DNA of 64,000 nt from Pseudomonas sichuanensis (GTDB lineage: Bacteria; Pseudomonadota; Gammaproteobacteria; Pseudomonadales; Pseudomonadaceae). Shown here one piece after another: positions 36,283 through 43,446 of the stretch. How positions within the stretch are numbered: position 1 is the stretch's first letter; each line of letters opens with the position of its first letter. The notes under the pieces were generated by a model. That model worked only from the letters and a program-made list of their open reading frames with translations, had not been told where the DNA came from and made no database searches. Made by a program: the position numbers and the translations under genes. Location of the stretch: contig NZ_QKVM01000024.1 in the NCBI RefSeq assembly GCF_003231305.1, positions 21,929-85,928 of the forward strand, read 5' to 3'.

Positions 36283-38673
36283 ATGTACGACAGGGGCCAG
36301 GGAGGACCCGACAATGGTTGGACATCGTGTGTGAATTGGGTGCGGGTGGCAGCGCACCGTGTGTGGCTGGGCCTGGCGGTACTGGTGCCCGGTGTGGGCG
36401 TGGCCGACGAATTGCCGCCGCCACCCACCGAGCAGGCCGCCATCACCGATGCCACGCTGTACCTCGACCTGTTGGTGAACCAGGTGGGCAAGGCTGAGCT
36501 GGTGCCGGTGCAGCAGCGCGCCGGGCGCCTGTACCTGGACAGCGATGTGTTGCGCGCGGCCGGCATCAAGCTGCCCGGCGAGCCCCAGGGCGAGGTGGCG
36601 CTGGACGCCATTGTCGGCTTGCATACCGACTACGACAGCCAGAACCAGCGCCTGCTGCTGCAGGTGCCAGCGGCCTGGCTGCCCGACCAGCAGGTGGGCG
36701 GGCGCAGCCTGTACCCGGCCAGCGATACCCGCACCAGCTTCGGTGCCCTGTTCAACTACGACGCCTACCTCAACGACACCGATGACGGTGGCACTTATCT
36801 GGCCGCCTGGAACGAGCTGCGCCTGTTCGACGGTTGGGGCACGTTTTCCACCACCGGGCAGTGGCGTCAGGCGTTCAATGGTGCGCAAAGCGATACCCGC
36901 CAGGGTTTCTTGCGCTACGACACGACCTTCCGTTACACCGACGAGCAGCGACTGCTGACCTATGAAGCCGGCGACCTGGTCACCGGCGCCTTGCCCTGGA
37001 GCACCTCGGTGCGTATCGGTGGCTTGCAGCTGTCCCGCGACTTCGGGGCGCGTCCCGACCTGGTCACCTACCCGCTGCCGGCCTTCGCCGGTGAGGCGGC
37101 GGTGCCCACCTCGCTGGACCTGTTCATCAATGGCTACAAGAGCAGTACCACCGAGCTGCAGCCGGGCCCTTACACCCTGACCAATGTGCCGTTCATCAAC
37201 GGCGCCGGCGAGGCGGTGGTGGTGACCACCGATGCCCTCGGCCGGCAGGTATCGACCACCTTGCCGTTCTATGTCACCAGCAGCCTGTTGGCCAAAGGCC
37301 TGACCGATTACTCGGTGGCCGCCGGCAGCCTGCGCCGCGATTACGCCGTACGCGATTTTGCCTATGGGCCGGGCGTCGCCTCGGCGAGCCTGCGCCATGG
37401 CCTGTCGGACTACTTCACCGTCGAGACCCATGCCGAAACCGCCGAGTCGATGATGCTTGGCGGCCTGGGCGGCAACCTGCAACTGGGTACCTTCGGGGTA
37501 CTCAACGCCGCCGTGGCCCAGAGCCGCTTCGATGGCGATACTGGCCAGCAGGTGGCGCTGGGCTACCAGTACAACAGCCGCCGGCTGGGCTTCAACTACC
37601 AGCGCATCGAGCGCCATGGCGACTATGCCGACCTGTCGCTGGTGGACAACCCCTACACCCAGCTGAGCCGGCGCAGCGAACAGGCCACCGTGAGCCTCAA
37701 CCTGGACAGCTACGGCAGCCTGGGCGCCGGCTATTTCGACATACGTGCCGGTGATGGCTCGCGCACCCGGCTGATCAACCTGAGCTGGAGCAAGCCGTTG
37801 TGGGGTAACAGCAGCCTGTACCTGTCGGCCAACCGCGACGTCGGCGACAGCCAGTGGGCGGTGCAGGCGCAACTGGTGATCCCCTTCGACCTGCACGGCA
37901 CCCTGGCCTTCAGCGCCGAGCGCAGCAAGGACGGCCAGGACCTGCAACGGGTCAACTACAGCCACGCGGTGCCGGTGGGCGGCGGCGTCGGCTACAACCT
38001 CGGCTATGCCACGGGCGGTACCACTGGTGACTACCGCCAGGCCGACCTGACCTGGCGGTTGCAGTCGGTGCAGTTGCAGGCAGGGCTGTATGGCAACCCC
38101 GAGCAGATGACCCGTTGGGCCGACGCCAGCGGCTCGGTTGTGCTGATGGATGCCGGGCTGTTCGCCGCCAACCGCATTGATGACGCATTCGTGGTGGTCA
38201 GCACCAACGGTTATGCCGATGTGCCGGTGCGCTACGAAAACCAGCAGATCGGCCGCACCGACCGCAGCGGCCATTTGCTGGTGCCTTACAGCAGCGGTTA
38301 CTACCGCGGCAAATACGAGATCGACCCGATGGAGCTGCCGGCCGATGTGCTGGCGCCGGAGGTGGAGCAGCGCGTGGCGGTGCGCCGCGGCAGCGGCTAC
38401 CTGCTGGAGTTCCCGCTCAAGCGCGTGCTGGCGGCGAGCCTGGTGCTGGTCGACGGCAACCAGCAGGAACTCAAGCTGGGCAGTCGGGTGGTGCACCGGG
38501 AAAGCGGCGCCGAAGCGGTGGTGGGCTGGGATGGCCTGGTGTACCTGGAGAACCTGTCGCCGAGCAATCATCTGCAGGTGGACAAGGCCGATGGCGGGCA
38601 ATGCCAGGTCACGTTCGAACTACCCGACGGGGAGGGGCCGATCCCGCTGATCGGCCCACTGGTGTGCCAGTGA
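36283..38673 (+). CDS. Outer-membrane fimbrial usher (CsuD-like)
   Basis: 796-aa usher. Signal-like hydrophobic stretch (about residues 27-41), N-terminal chaperone-binding domain (TLYLDLLVNQVGK..., YLDSDVLRAAGI), a large beta-barrel rich in aromatic strand ends, the plug-type region (FINGAGEAVVVTTDALGR), and the C-terminal domain (RVAVRRGSGYLLEFPL ... GPLVCQ). The start is uncertain: ATG 36283 has no ribosome site and a GTG at 36331 or 36346 would give a more normal signal peptide. It overlaps the tip gene by 4 bp. Confidence 0.88.
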   Translation: MYDRGQGGPDNGWTSCVNWVRVAAHRVWLGLAVLVPGVGVADELPPPPTEQAAITDATLYLDLLVNQVGKAELVPVQQRAGRLYLDSDVLRAAGIKLPGEPQGEVALDAIVGLHTDYDSQNQRLLLQVPAAWLPDQQVGGRSLYPASDTRTSFGALFNYDAYLNDTDDGGTYLAAWNELRLFDGWGTFSTTGQWRQAFNGAQSDTRQGFLRYDTTFRYTDEQRLLTYEAGDLVTGALPWSTSVRIGGLQLSRDFGARPDLVTYPLPAFAGEAAVPTSLDLFINGYKSSTTELQPGPYTLTNVPFINGAGEAVVVTTDALGRQVSTTLPFYVTSSLLAKGLTDYSVAAGSLRRDYAVRDFAYGPGVASASLRHGLSDYFTVETHAETAESMMLGGLGGNLQLGTFGVLNAAVAQSRFDGDTGQQVALGYQYNSRRLGFNYQRIERHGDYADLSLVDNPYTQLSRRSEQATVSLNLDSYGSLGAGYFDIRAGDGSRTRLINLSWSKPLWGNSSLYLSANRDVGDSQWAVQAQLVIPFDLHGTLAFSAERSKDGQDLQRVNYSHAVPVGGGVGYNLGYATGGTTGDYRQADLTWRLQSVQLQAGLYGNPEQMTRWADASGSVVLMDAGLFAANRIDDAFVVVSTNGYADVPVRYENQQIGRTDRSGHLLVPYSSGYYRGKYEIDPMELPADVLAPEVEQRVAVRRGSGYLLEFPLKRVLAASLVLVDGNQQELKLGSRVVHRESGAEAVVGWDGLVYLENLSPSNHLQVDKADGGQCQVTFELPDGEGPIPLIGPLVCQ

Positions 38674-39644
38674 GGGCGGCGGCGCGTTGCCTGTGGTTGC
38701 TGGCAGGCTGGATGCTGCCGGGCGCGGCCTGGGCCCTGTGCTCCTCGGTGGCGACGGCGCCGGCGGCGTTCGGCACGATCAATTCGACCCTGGTGCGCAC
38801 GACGATACAGAGCGCTTCATCCAGCAACGCCGGGCTGCAGTGCACTGGCTCATTGCTGTCGCTGCTGGCCACCAACGATCACTTCTATGCCACCATCACG
38901 TCCAGCACCAGCGGGCTGGTGGGGCCGACGGGTGACGTGATCCCCTACACGCTGTACGCCAACGCCACCACCAATTACCCGATCGCCCGTGGCGTGCAGT
39001 TCGATTTCGCCCGTAACGGCATCATCGACGCCTTGGGGCTGCTCAATGGCACCGTGCCCAAGAGCGTGCCGCTGTACCTCAAGACCGTGATCGGCGCCAA
39101 CGTGGCGGCAGGCTTGTACCAGGAAACGCTGAACATCGCCTGGAGCTGGAACTACTGCGCTGGCGTCGGCGCCTTGGGCGCCTGCGTGCTGGGGCGCGAT
39201 ATTGGCAGCGGCAACCAGACCCTCACCGTCACCCTGACGGTCAGCAACGACTGCCAGATCACCAGCCCCAACATCAACTTCGCCAGTGCGCCGGTGGTGG
39301 CCGGGTTCGGCACGGTGAACCAGAACATCAGCCTGTCGTGCACCAAGGGCAGCAGCTACACGGTGGGGCTGGATGACGGGCAGAACGTGGCGGGTGGGCG
39401 GCGGCGGATGAAATCCAGCGCCGGCAACTACCTGGCCTACGACATCTTCAAGAGTGGTGGCAGCGTGCGCTGGGGGGTACTGTCGTCGGCGCGGCGCTCG
39501 AGCAGCGATGCCGATGTGAACCCTGGCAATGGCACCGGCACGGGGAGCCAGACGTTCAACTACAACGCCAAGGTGTATACCGACCAGGCCACGCCGCCGG
39601 CGGGGAGCTATCTCGACAATGTGATTCTGGATGTGCAGTTCTGA
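38670..39644 (+). CDS. Two-domain spore coat U tip adhesin (CsuE-like)
   Basis: 324-aa protein starting with GTG inside the usher stop (GTGA). Signal peptide (residues 1-22, ending GAAWA), then two SCPU domains, about 25-170 and 190-324; the second carries VSNDCQITSPNINF and LSCTKGSSYTVGLDDGQN and ends VILDVQF. Two-domain members at the end of csu operons are the tip adhesins that bind hydrophobic surfaces in Acinetobacter. The same role is inferred here. Confidence 0.86.
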   Translation: MRAAARCLWLLAGWMLPGAAWALCSSVATAPAAFGTINSTLVRTTIQSASSSNAGLQCTGSLLSLLATNDHFYATITSSTSGLVGPTGDVIPYTLYANATTNYPIARGVQFDFARNGIIDALGLLNGTVPKSVPLYLKTVIGANVAAGLYQETLNIAWSWNYCAGVGALGACVLGRDIGSGNQTLTVTLTVSNDCQITSPNINFASAPVVAGFGTVNQNISLSCTKGSSYTVGLDDGQNVAGGRRRMKSSAGNYLAYDIFKSGGSVRWGVLSSARRSSSDADVNPGNGTGTGSQTFNYNAKVYTDQATPPAGSYLDNVILDVQF

Positions 39645-39669
39645 GCCGGCCGGGAGCGTGGTTGTGATT

Positions 39670-39757
39670 GTGGGAGCGGGCTTGCCCCGCGATTGATGTC
39701 GGCATTGATCTGACGTCAATCGCGGGGCAAGTCGCAGCGGCGCATCGCCGCTCCCAC
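39670..39757. repeat. Chimeric REP pair after the pilus operon
   Basis: Left unit is the usual GTGGGAGCGGGCTTGCCCC type. The right unit keeps GCGGGGCAAG but continues GTCGCAGCGGCGCATCGCCGCTCCCAC, a variant with an inserted hairpin. The same variant occurs at 57122-57155. It is at the convergent junction with the carboxypeptidase gene. Confidence 0.85.
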
Positions 39758-39764
39758 GGTCGGT

Positions 39765-40913
39765 TCAGCGCAGATCGTCGACCATCTTCAGCAAGGTTTC
39801 CAGCACCGCACCCGCCAGCGCCTTAGAGCGCTCGCCGGACCACCCGGTACGCGGATTCGGCGCATCGTCATGGTCCTTGAACGGCATCTCCAGGGTCAGC
39901 GACAGGCAGTCATGGGTTTGGCCCACGGCGTTGCAAGCCAAGGTCATGTTGGCCTGGCCGGGTTCGTCGCGGGTGTAGCCGTACTTGGTCTGGAAGTCTG
40001 GCGTCAGGCTGCACAGCGTGCTGCGGAACTGCTCTTCCAGCTTGGCGATACGCGGCGTGTAACCCGGGTTGCCCTCGCAGGCAGCGGTGAATACGTGGGG
40101 GATTTCCTCGTCGCCATGGGCATCGACGAATGCGTCCACGCCATGCAGTTTCATCTGGCTCTGGGCGAAGAACACCTCGGGGCTCAGCTCGACACTGGCG
40201 TCCTGCCAGGCGCGGTTGAGGTCCTTGCCCTTGAAGTTGGTGCGCAGGTGGCCGAGGAAGGCGCCGTCCGGGTTCATGTTGGGGATCAGGTACAGGTCGG
40301 CCTTGGCCAGCAATTGCTGGATGACCGGCCCGTTGGCCTCAAGGGCGTCGATCACGCCTTCCATGAACCATTCGGCCATGTGCTCGCCCGGGTGCTGCTG
40401 GGCGATGATCCACAGCTTGCGCTTGCCGGCGCCGCCGTCGCCTGCACGTAGCAGCGGGATGTCACGGCCCTGCACGCTACGCCCGTTGGCCAGCAGCGTT
40501 ACGCCGGGGACATGCCGGGCACGTTCGATCAACTGGTTGTGGCGGGCGCGGGGGTAGGGTTCGAAGTAGGCGAACCAGGCCTGCTCCTGTTCAGCCTTGA
40601 GCTCGAAGCTCAGCGCCTTGCCATCGAACTGGCTGGGCACGCGGAACCAGGTCTGCTGGTCGTAGGAGGCCACGGCGTGGTAACCGGTCCAGGCGTTCTT
40701 ATAGGAAGACTCGGCAGCGTTATCCAGGCTGAAGCGATGGACCTGGCCAGGGGTGAGGCCGCCGACCTTGAAGTGGAACCACTGGAAGTGGCCACTGTTG
40801 GTGTCCGGTCGGATGTTCAGGTGGACCTGCGTGGGGTTGCTGGCGTCCAGCACCAGGATGTTGCCGGAGTCGAAGTCGCAGTCGATGTGCAGCGGGGACA
40901 GCGTCACGGTCAT
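39765..40913 (-). CDS. M14-family zinc carboxypeptidase (cytosolic, AGBL-like)
   Basis: 382-aa protein. An N-terminal beta domain (about 1-115) precedes an M14 domain with the zinc motif QHPGEHMAEW (His/Glu), a third ligand His in FVDAHGDEE, and the catalytic Glu in LTLEMPFKDH. No signal peptide is seen, so cytosolic. Related enzymes trim C-terminal or side-chain glutamates in eukaryotes; the bacterial substrate is unknown. ATG 40913 has AGGAG upstream; a longer frame from 40961 is unsupported. Confidence 0.88.
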   Translation of the reverse strand: MTVTLSPLHIDCDFDSGNILVLDASNPTQVHLNIRPDTNSGHFQWFHFKVGGLTPGQVHRFSLDNAAESSYKNAWTGYHAVASYDQQTWFRVPSQFDGKALSFELKAEQEQAWFAYFEPYPRARHNQLIERARHVPGVTLLANGRSVQGRDIPLLRAGDGGAGKRKLWIIAQQHPGEHMAEWFMEGVIDALEANGPVIQQLLAKADLYLIPNMNPDGAFLGHLRTNFKGKDLNRAWQDASVELSPEVFFAQSQMKLHGVDAFVDAHGDEEIPHVFTAACEGNPGYTPRIAKLEEQFRSTLCSLTPDFQTKYGYTRDEPGQANMTLACNAVGQTHDCLSLTLEMPFKDHDDAPNPRTGWSGERSKALAGAVLETLLKMVDDLR

Positions 40914-41042
40914 TGCCAGGCTCCTGTCTTGGCGTTGTTGTGACGGTACTGTACACCGCATGGTCGCGGCATTGTGCAGCGAATGTCGGCTTGGCCATCA
41001 GCTCTCAAGGGCTGATGCGATCCTGCAGGGATCGCGAAGGCT

Positions 41043-41558
41043 TCAGGCCCACAAGCCCAATGCCACCAGCGCGGCGACACCCAGCCCGAGCGCAATCGAA
41101 CACCCACCCAACGACAATGCGGCGCGCCCTTGCCGATACCAGCCGTCGTCACCCAGTTGGCGTGCCGGCGCGAGCAGGCTGCGCCAGCGCAATTCGGTTT
41201 GCTGGAAGGCGTGCAGGTGTTCGGGGGCCGCATCCAGCCAGCGGCGGAAGTCGATGCGTTCGCTGGCGGTCACTTCAGGGCTTTGCAGGCGCACATACCA
41301 TTGCCCGGCAATGCTGGCCACGGCGTCGCCTTGTGCGCGGGTGGTCTGCAGGGCCTGGTTCATGTGGCGTTCGATGCTGATCAAGGGCAGGTCGAGGCGT
41401 TCGGCGATGGCGGCGAAGCCCAGTTGGTCGAGGCGGTTGAGCAGAAAGACTTGCTGCACCCGACGCGGCAGGCGTTTGAGCGCATGCATCAGGTTGTCCT
41501 GATCATGCTGCATGGCGATTTGGGGGTCATGCTCAAGGGGCAGTAGCAAGCGGGTCAT
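41043..41558 (-). CDS. Sigma-region-4 / FecR-N-terminal fusion protein (DUF4880)
   Basis: 171-aa protein of mixed origin. Residues about 20-75 (LMHALKRLPRRVQQVFLLNR...) look like the region-4 helix-turn-helix of FecI-type ECF sigma factors. Residues about 85-135 (WYVRLQSPEVTASERIDFRRWLDAAPEHLHAF) are the cytoplasmic anti-sigma domain of FecR (DUF4880). A single transmembrane helix follows at the end (SIALGLGVAALVALGLWA). Sigma region 2 and the FecR periplasmic sensor are absent. The start 41558 has AAGGAG 6 nt upstream; ATG 41576 does not. A Fur-like site lies upstream. Possibly a decayed or repurposed FecI/FecR pair. Confidence 0.75.
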   Translation of the reverse strand: MTRLLLPLEHDPQIAMQHDQDNLMHALKRLPRRVQQVFLLNRLDQLGFAAIAERLDLPLISIERHMNQALQTTRAQGDAVASIAGQWYVRLQSPEVTASERIDFRRWLDAAPEHLHAFQQTELRWRSLLAPARQLGDDGWYRQGRAALSLGGCSIALGLGVAALVALGLWA

Positions 41559-41628
41559 GAACAGCTCCTTGCTCATTGGGGGAGGAGTGGGGGCATCTTC
41601 CTTGACGCGAGATCAGCTTAAACTTAAC

Positions 41629-41641
41629 GAGATTGATTCTC
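41629..41641 (-). promoter_or_regulatory. Possible Fur box upstream of the sigma4-FecR gene
   Basis: GAGATTGATTCTC is a near-perfect dyad and differs from the common TGAGAATGATTCTCA form of the Fur box at two positions when flanks are included. It lies about 70 bp before the start, in a good promoter position. The evidence is similarity only. Confidence 0.5.
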
Positions 41642-41740
41642 AAGTGCTGATTCGGCAAAGATTTGTAATGAGCGTTCACGTCCTGACACAGTTTTGCTAT
41701 CATCGCCGGCATCAACGATCTTCATTAGCCTGAAGAGCCA

Positions 41741-41770
41741 AAAAAAATGACCCGGCAAAAAGCCGGGTCA
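41741..41770 (-). terminator. Terminator of the PrrF-like sRNA
   Basis: On the minus strand a 9-bp perfect stem TGACCCGGC/GCCGGGTCA with a TTTTT loop is followed by a run of T (complement of 41740-41747). Confidence 0.92.
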
Positions 41771-41860
41771 AAAACCGTGATTAGCCTGATGAGGAGATAA
41801 TCTGAGCGTCCGACCTGAGGACGTTGCAGGTTATCCAGCGGGTCTCGCGACCTGCTGAGT
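41741..41860 (-). ncRNA. prrF: PrrF-type iron-responsive small RNA
   Basis: About 115-nt minus-strand transcript between a Fur-controlled promoter and a strong terminator. The 5' end forms a hairpin (CAGCAGGTC-GCGA-GACCCGCTG). The central unpaired region reads ATTATCTCCTCATCAGGC and TAATCACGG, which I recognise as the conserved PrrF core that pairs with mRNAs for iron-using proteins such as sodB and sdh. In pseudomonads PrrF is made when iron is low and, with Hfq, represses these messages. Promoter: TTGACT (41886-41891), 16-bp spacer, TATTAT (41864-41869), overlapping the Fur box. The exact transcription start is estimated. Other copies are expected elsewhere in the genome. Confidence 0.88.
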
Positions 41861-41862
41861 GC

Positions 41863-41881
41863 AATAATAATCGTTATCATT
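41863..41881 (-). promoter_or_regulatory. Fur box of prrF
   Basis: AATGATAACGATTATTATT on the minus strand matches the 19-bp Fur consensus closely and overlaps the -10 region of prrF, so Fur-iron would block transcription. The neighbouring 41882-41989 stretch shows only the -35 element and nothing else I recognise. Confidence 0.88.
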
Positions 41882-41989
41882 TGCCAGTCAAATGATTTTT
41901 CCGGTTATCGGCAAAATAATCTTCCTGACGCGCTCCTCGTCCCCGGCAAATGGGGCTTTTGCCGTTCGTCAGCTGTCACGTTCTCCCTT

Positions 41990-42304
41990 CTATACCGCCC
42001 CTTGTTCCGTGGTTTGGCGCTGCTCGAGCAGGGCTCGCGCCATGTTGATCATGTGCATCAGGGCAAATACCACATCCCGTGTCGTGCCCTGCAGATGGGT
42101 GCCTGTTTCCTGGGCGGTGGCTGCCGCGCAGCGCAGCAGCGCCATGGCGTTTTCGTTCGCCTGCTCGCCGGTGACGCCTTCGCGCAGTGTCCACAGTGGG
42201 CGCTGCAGCTCCGACGGGGTAGGGGTGGGGTTGAGGTAGAAGTCGAGGGCGCGGCGGGCGGCCTCTTCGTCGAGATCTGTTTCTTCTTTTTTCGAATTGC
42301 TCAT
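41990..42304 (-). CDS. DUF6124 family protein
   Basis: 104-aa small protein: a charged N-terminus, AARRALDFYLNPTPTPSE near residues 15-32, and a helical C-terminal half (LLRCAAATAQETGTHLQGTTRDVVFALMHMINMARALLEQ). It matches the pattern of DUF6124, a family frequent in Pseudomonas with no known function. No signal peptide or membrane segment. It is divergent from a CI-like repressor gene with a strong dyad between them, so it may be part of that regulator's target set (inference). Confidence 0.75.
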   Translation of the reverse strand: MSNSKKEETDLDEEAARRALDFYLNPTPTPSELQRPLWTLREGVTGEQANENAMALLRCAAATAQETGTHLQGTTRDVVFALMHMINMARALLEQRQTTEQGAV

Positions 42305-42354
42305 GACTGCACCTATGAAATCCGTTCCAGGACAATGAGCGGATGATGGTAGGT

Positions 42355-42394
42355 CATTCTGTATTATTGTCGCGTGCTAAGATAATTCAGAATG
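42355..42394. promoter_or_regulatory. 13-bp inverted repeat operator between DUF6124 and repressor genes
   Basis: CATTCTGTATTAT (42355-42367) and ATAATTCAGAATG (42382-42394) match as inverted arms at 12 of 13 positions, with a 14-bp spacer. It lies in the 130-bp divergent region and is the natural candidate operator for the XRE/S24 repressor, controlling both directions. Confidence 0.65.
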
Positions 42395-42434
42395 TGTGTT
42401 GATGCCGTTCATCCAGTCCGTATCGTTCACAGCC

Positions 42435-43091
42435 ATGGAAAACTGGATCGAATTTCTCTCGCGCTACAAGCACGAGCACAACCTAAAGCAATACCAACTG
42501 GCCGAACGCCTGGGGATGACCCAAGGCGGTCTCGGCCATTGGTTGCGTGGCACGCGCCGGCCAACCCTGGAAACCGTCAACGAAAAGCTGGAGCAGCTTG
42601 GGCTGGTGTACCTGGAGGCGCGGGTGATGGTGGTCGAGCGCGATAACATGGCGCGCGAGGACCGGGGTGTTTACGCGGTGGACCGGCCGCTTTCGGTCAA
42701 TGCCATGCGTCATGCCAGTTTTCGCTTTCCGGTGTTGAGCTGGGCCGACCTGCAGAGCACGTTGCCCGAGTCCAGTGAAACCCAGGAACTGACTGGCTAT
42801 TTGCCTGCCGGCAATGCCTTCTGGTTACCGGTGGAGAATGACTCGATGAACGCTGCCAGTGGCAGGAGCGTGCCGCAGGGCGTGCTGGTTCTGGTGGATG
42901 CCGGGATCGAGGTAGCGCCAGGCAGGCTGGTGGTGGCCCGGCAACCGGGCAAGCCAGCGGTGCTGAGGGAGTTGATCGAGGAGGGCGGGCAGCGGATGCT
43001 CAGGCCGCTCAATACCTTGTATCCCACCGTGCTGTGCGAGGAGGGGTGCGAGTTTCTGGGGGTTGTGGTGCGGATGCACGGGGTGCTCTAG
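42435..43091 (+). CDS. CI-like transcriptional repressor (XRE HTH + S24 peptidase fold)
   Basis: 218-aa LexA/CI-type protein. The N-terminal HTH (KHEHNLKQYQLAERLGMTQGGLGHWLRGTRRP) is followed by a linker and an S24-type C-terminal domain. That domain carries the LPVENDSMNAASGRSVPQG region with Ser of the active site, and VVARQPGKPAVLRELIEEGG with the expected Lys/Arg neighbourhood. In RecA-sensitive relatives this domain self-cleaves; a clear Ala-Gly cleavage site was not identified. Start uncertain: ATG 42435 or ATG 42402; codons further upstream fall in the operator. No prophage genes are around it. Confidence 0.82.
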   Translation: MENWIEFLSRYKHEHNLKQYQLAERLGMTQGGLGHWLRGTRRPTLETVNEKLEQLGLVYLEARVMVVERDNMAREDRGVYAVDRPLSVNAMRHASFRFPVLSWADLQSTLPESSETQELTGYLPAGNAFWLPVENDSMNAASGRSVPQGVLVLVDAGIEVAPGRLVVARQPGKPAVLRELIEEGGQRMLRPLNTLYPTVLCEEGCEFLGVVVRMHGVL

Positions 43092-43140
43092 GTTTGCGCG
43101 GGGACCGCGTTGGGGCTGCGAGGTGCCAGGCGGTAGCCTT

Positions 43141-43418
43141 GCAGCGCTCTTGAGATCGAGCGCCGCCCGCGCGGCGCTTCGCGGGTAAACCCGCTCCCAC
43201 AGTTTGTTTCGGGCCAGTCTTTCCTGGGCCATCACCTGGTCCGCCTTGTTGGTACGACGCGGTTTCAGTGTGGGCGTTGCCGCCGCCCCACATGACTCAG
43301 GGCATGCACCAAGGCAGGCGCCGGTACTTTCACAGGAATAAATGGCCCGAAACAGACTGTGGGAGCGGGTTTACCCGCGAAGCGCCGCGCGGGCGGCGCT
43401 CGATCTCATAGGCGCTGC
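43141..43418. repeat. Long inverted repeat with REP cores (76-nt arms)
   Basis: Left arm 43141-43216 and right arm 43343-43418 are complementary over 76 nt with about four mismatches; the inner 66 nt differ at one position. Each arm contains a GCGGGTAAACCCGC REP core and a GCGCCGCCCGCGCGGCGC palindrome. The 126-bp centre has no recognisable gene. It fills the 355-bp gap at the convergent junction of the repressor and liuD genes. Confidence 0.88.
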
Positions 43419-43446
43419 AAACCTTTCGGCGAGCGCATCGCAACCA

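Noticed and set aside
36235..38601. Open frame antisense to the usher gene
   Set aside because: Same shadow pattern; the plus-strand usher has conserved domains and operon context.
42301..43091. Prophage remnant around the CI-like repressor
   Set aside because: No integrase, Cro, structural or lysis genes, and no attachment repeats near tRNA; neighbours are ordinary chromosomal genes.
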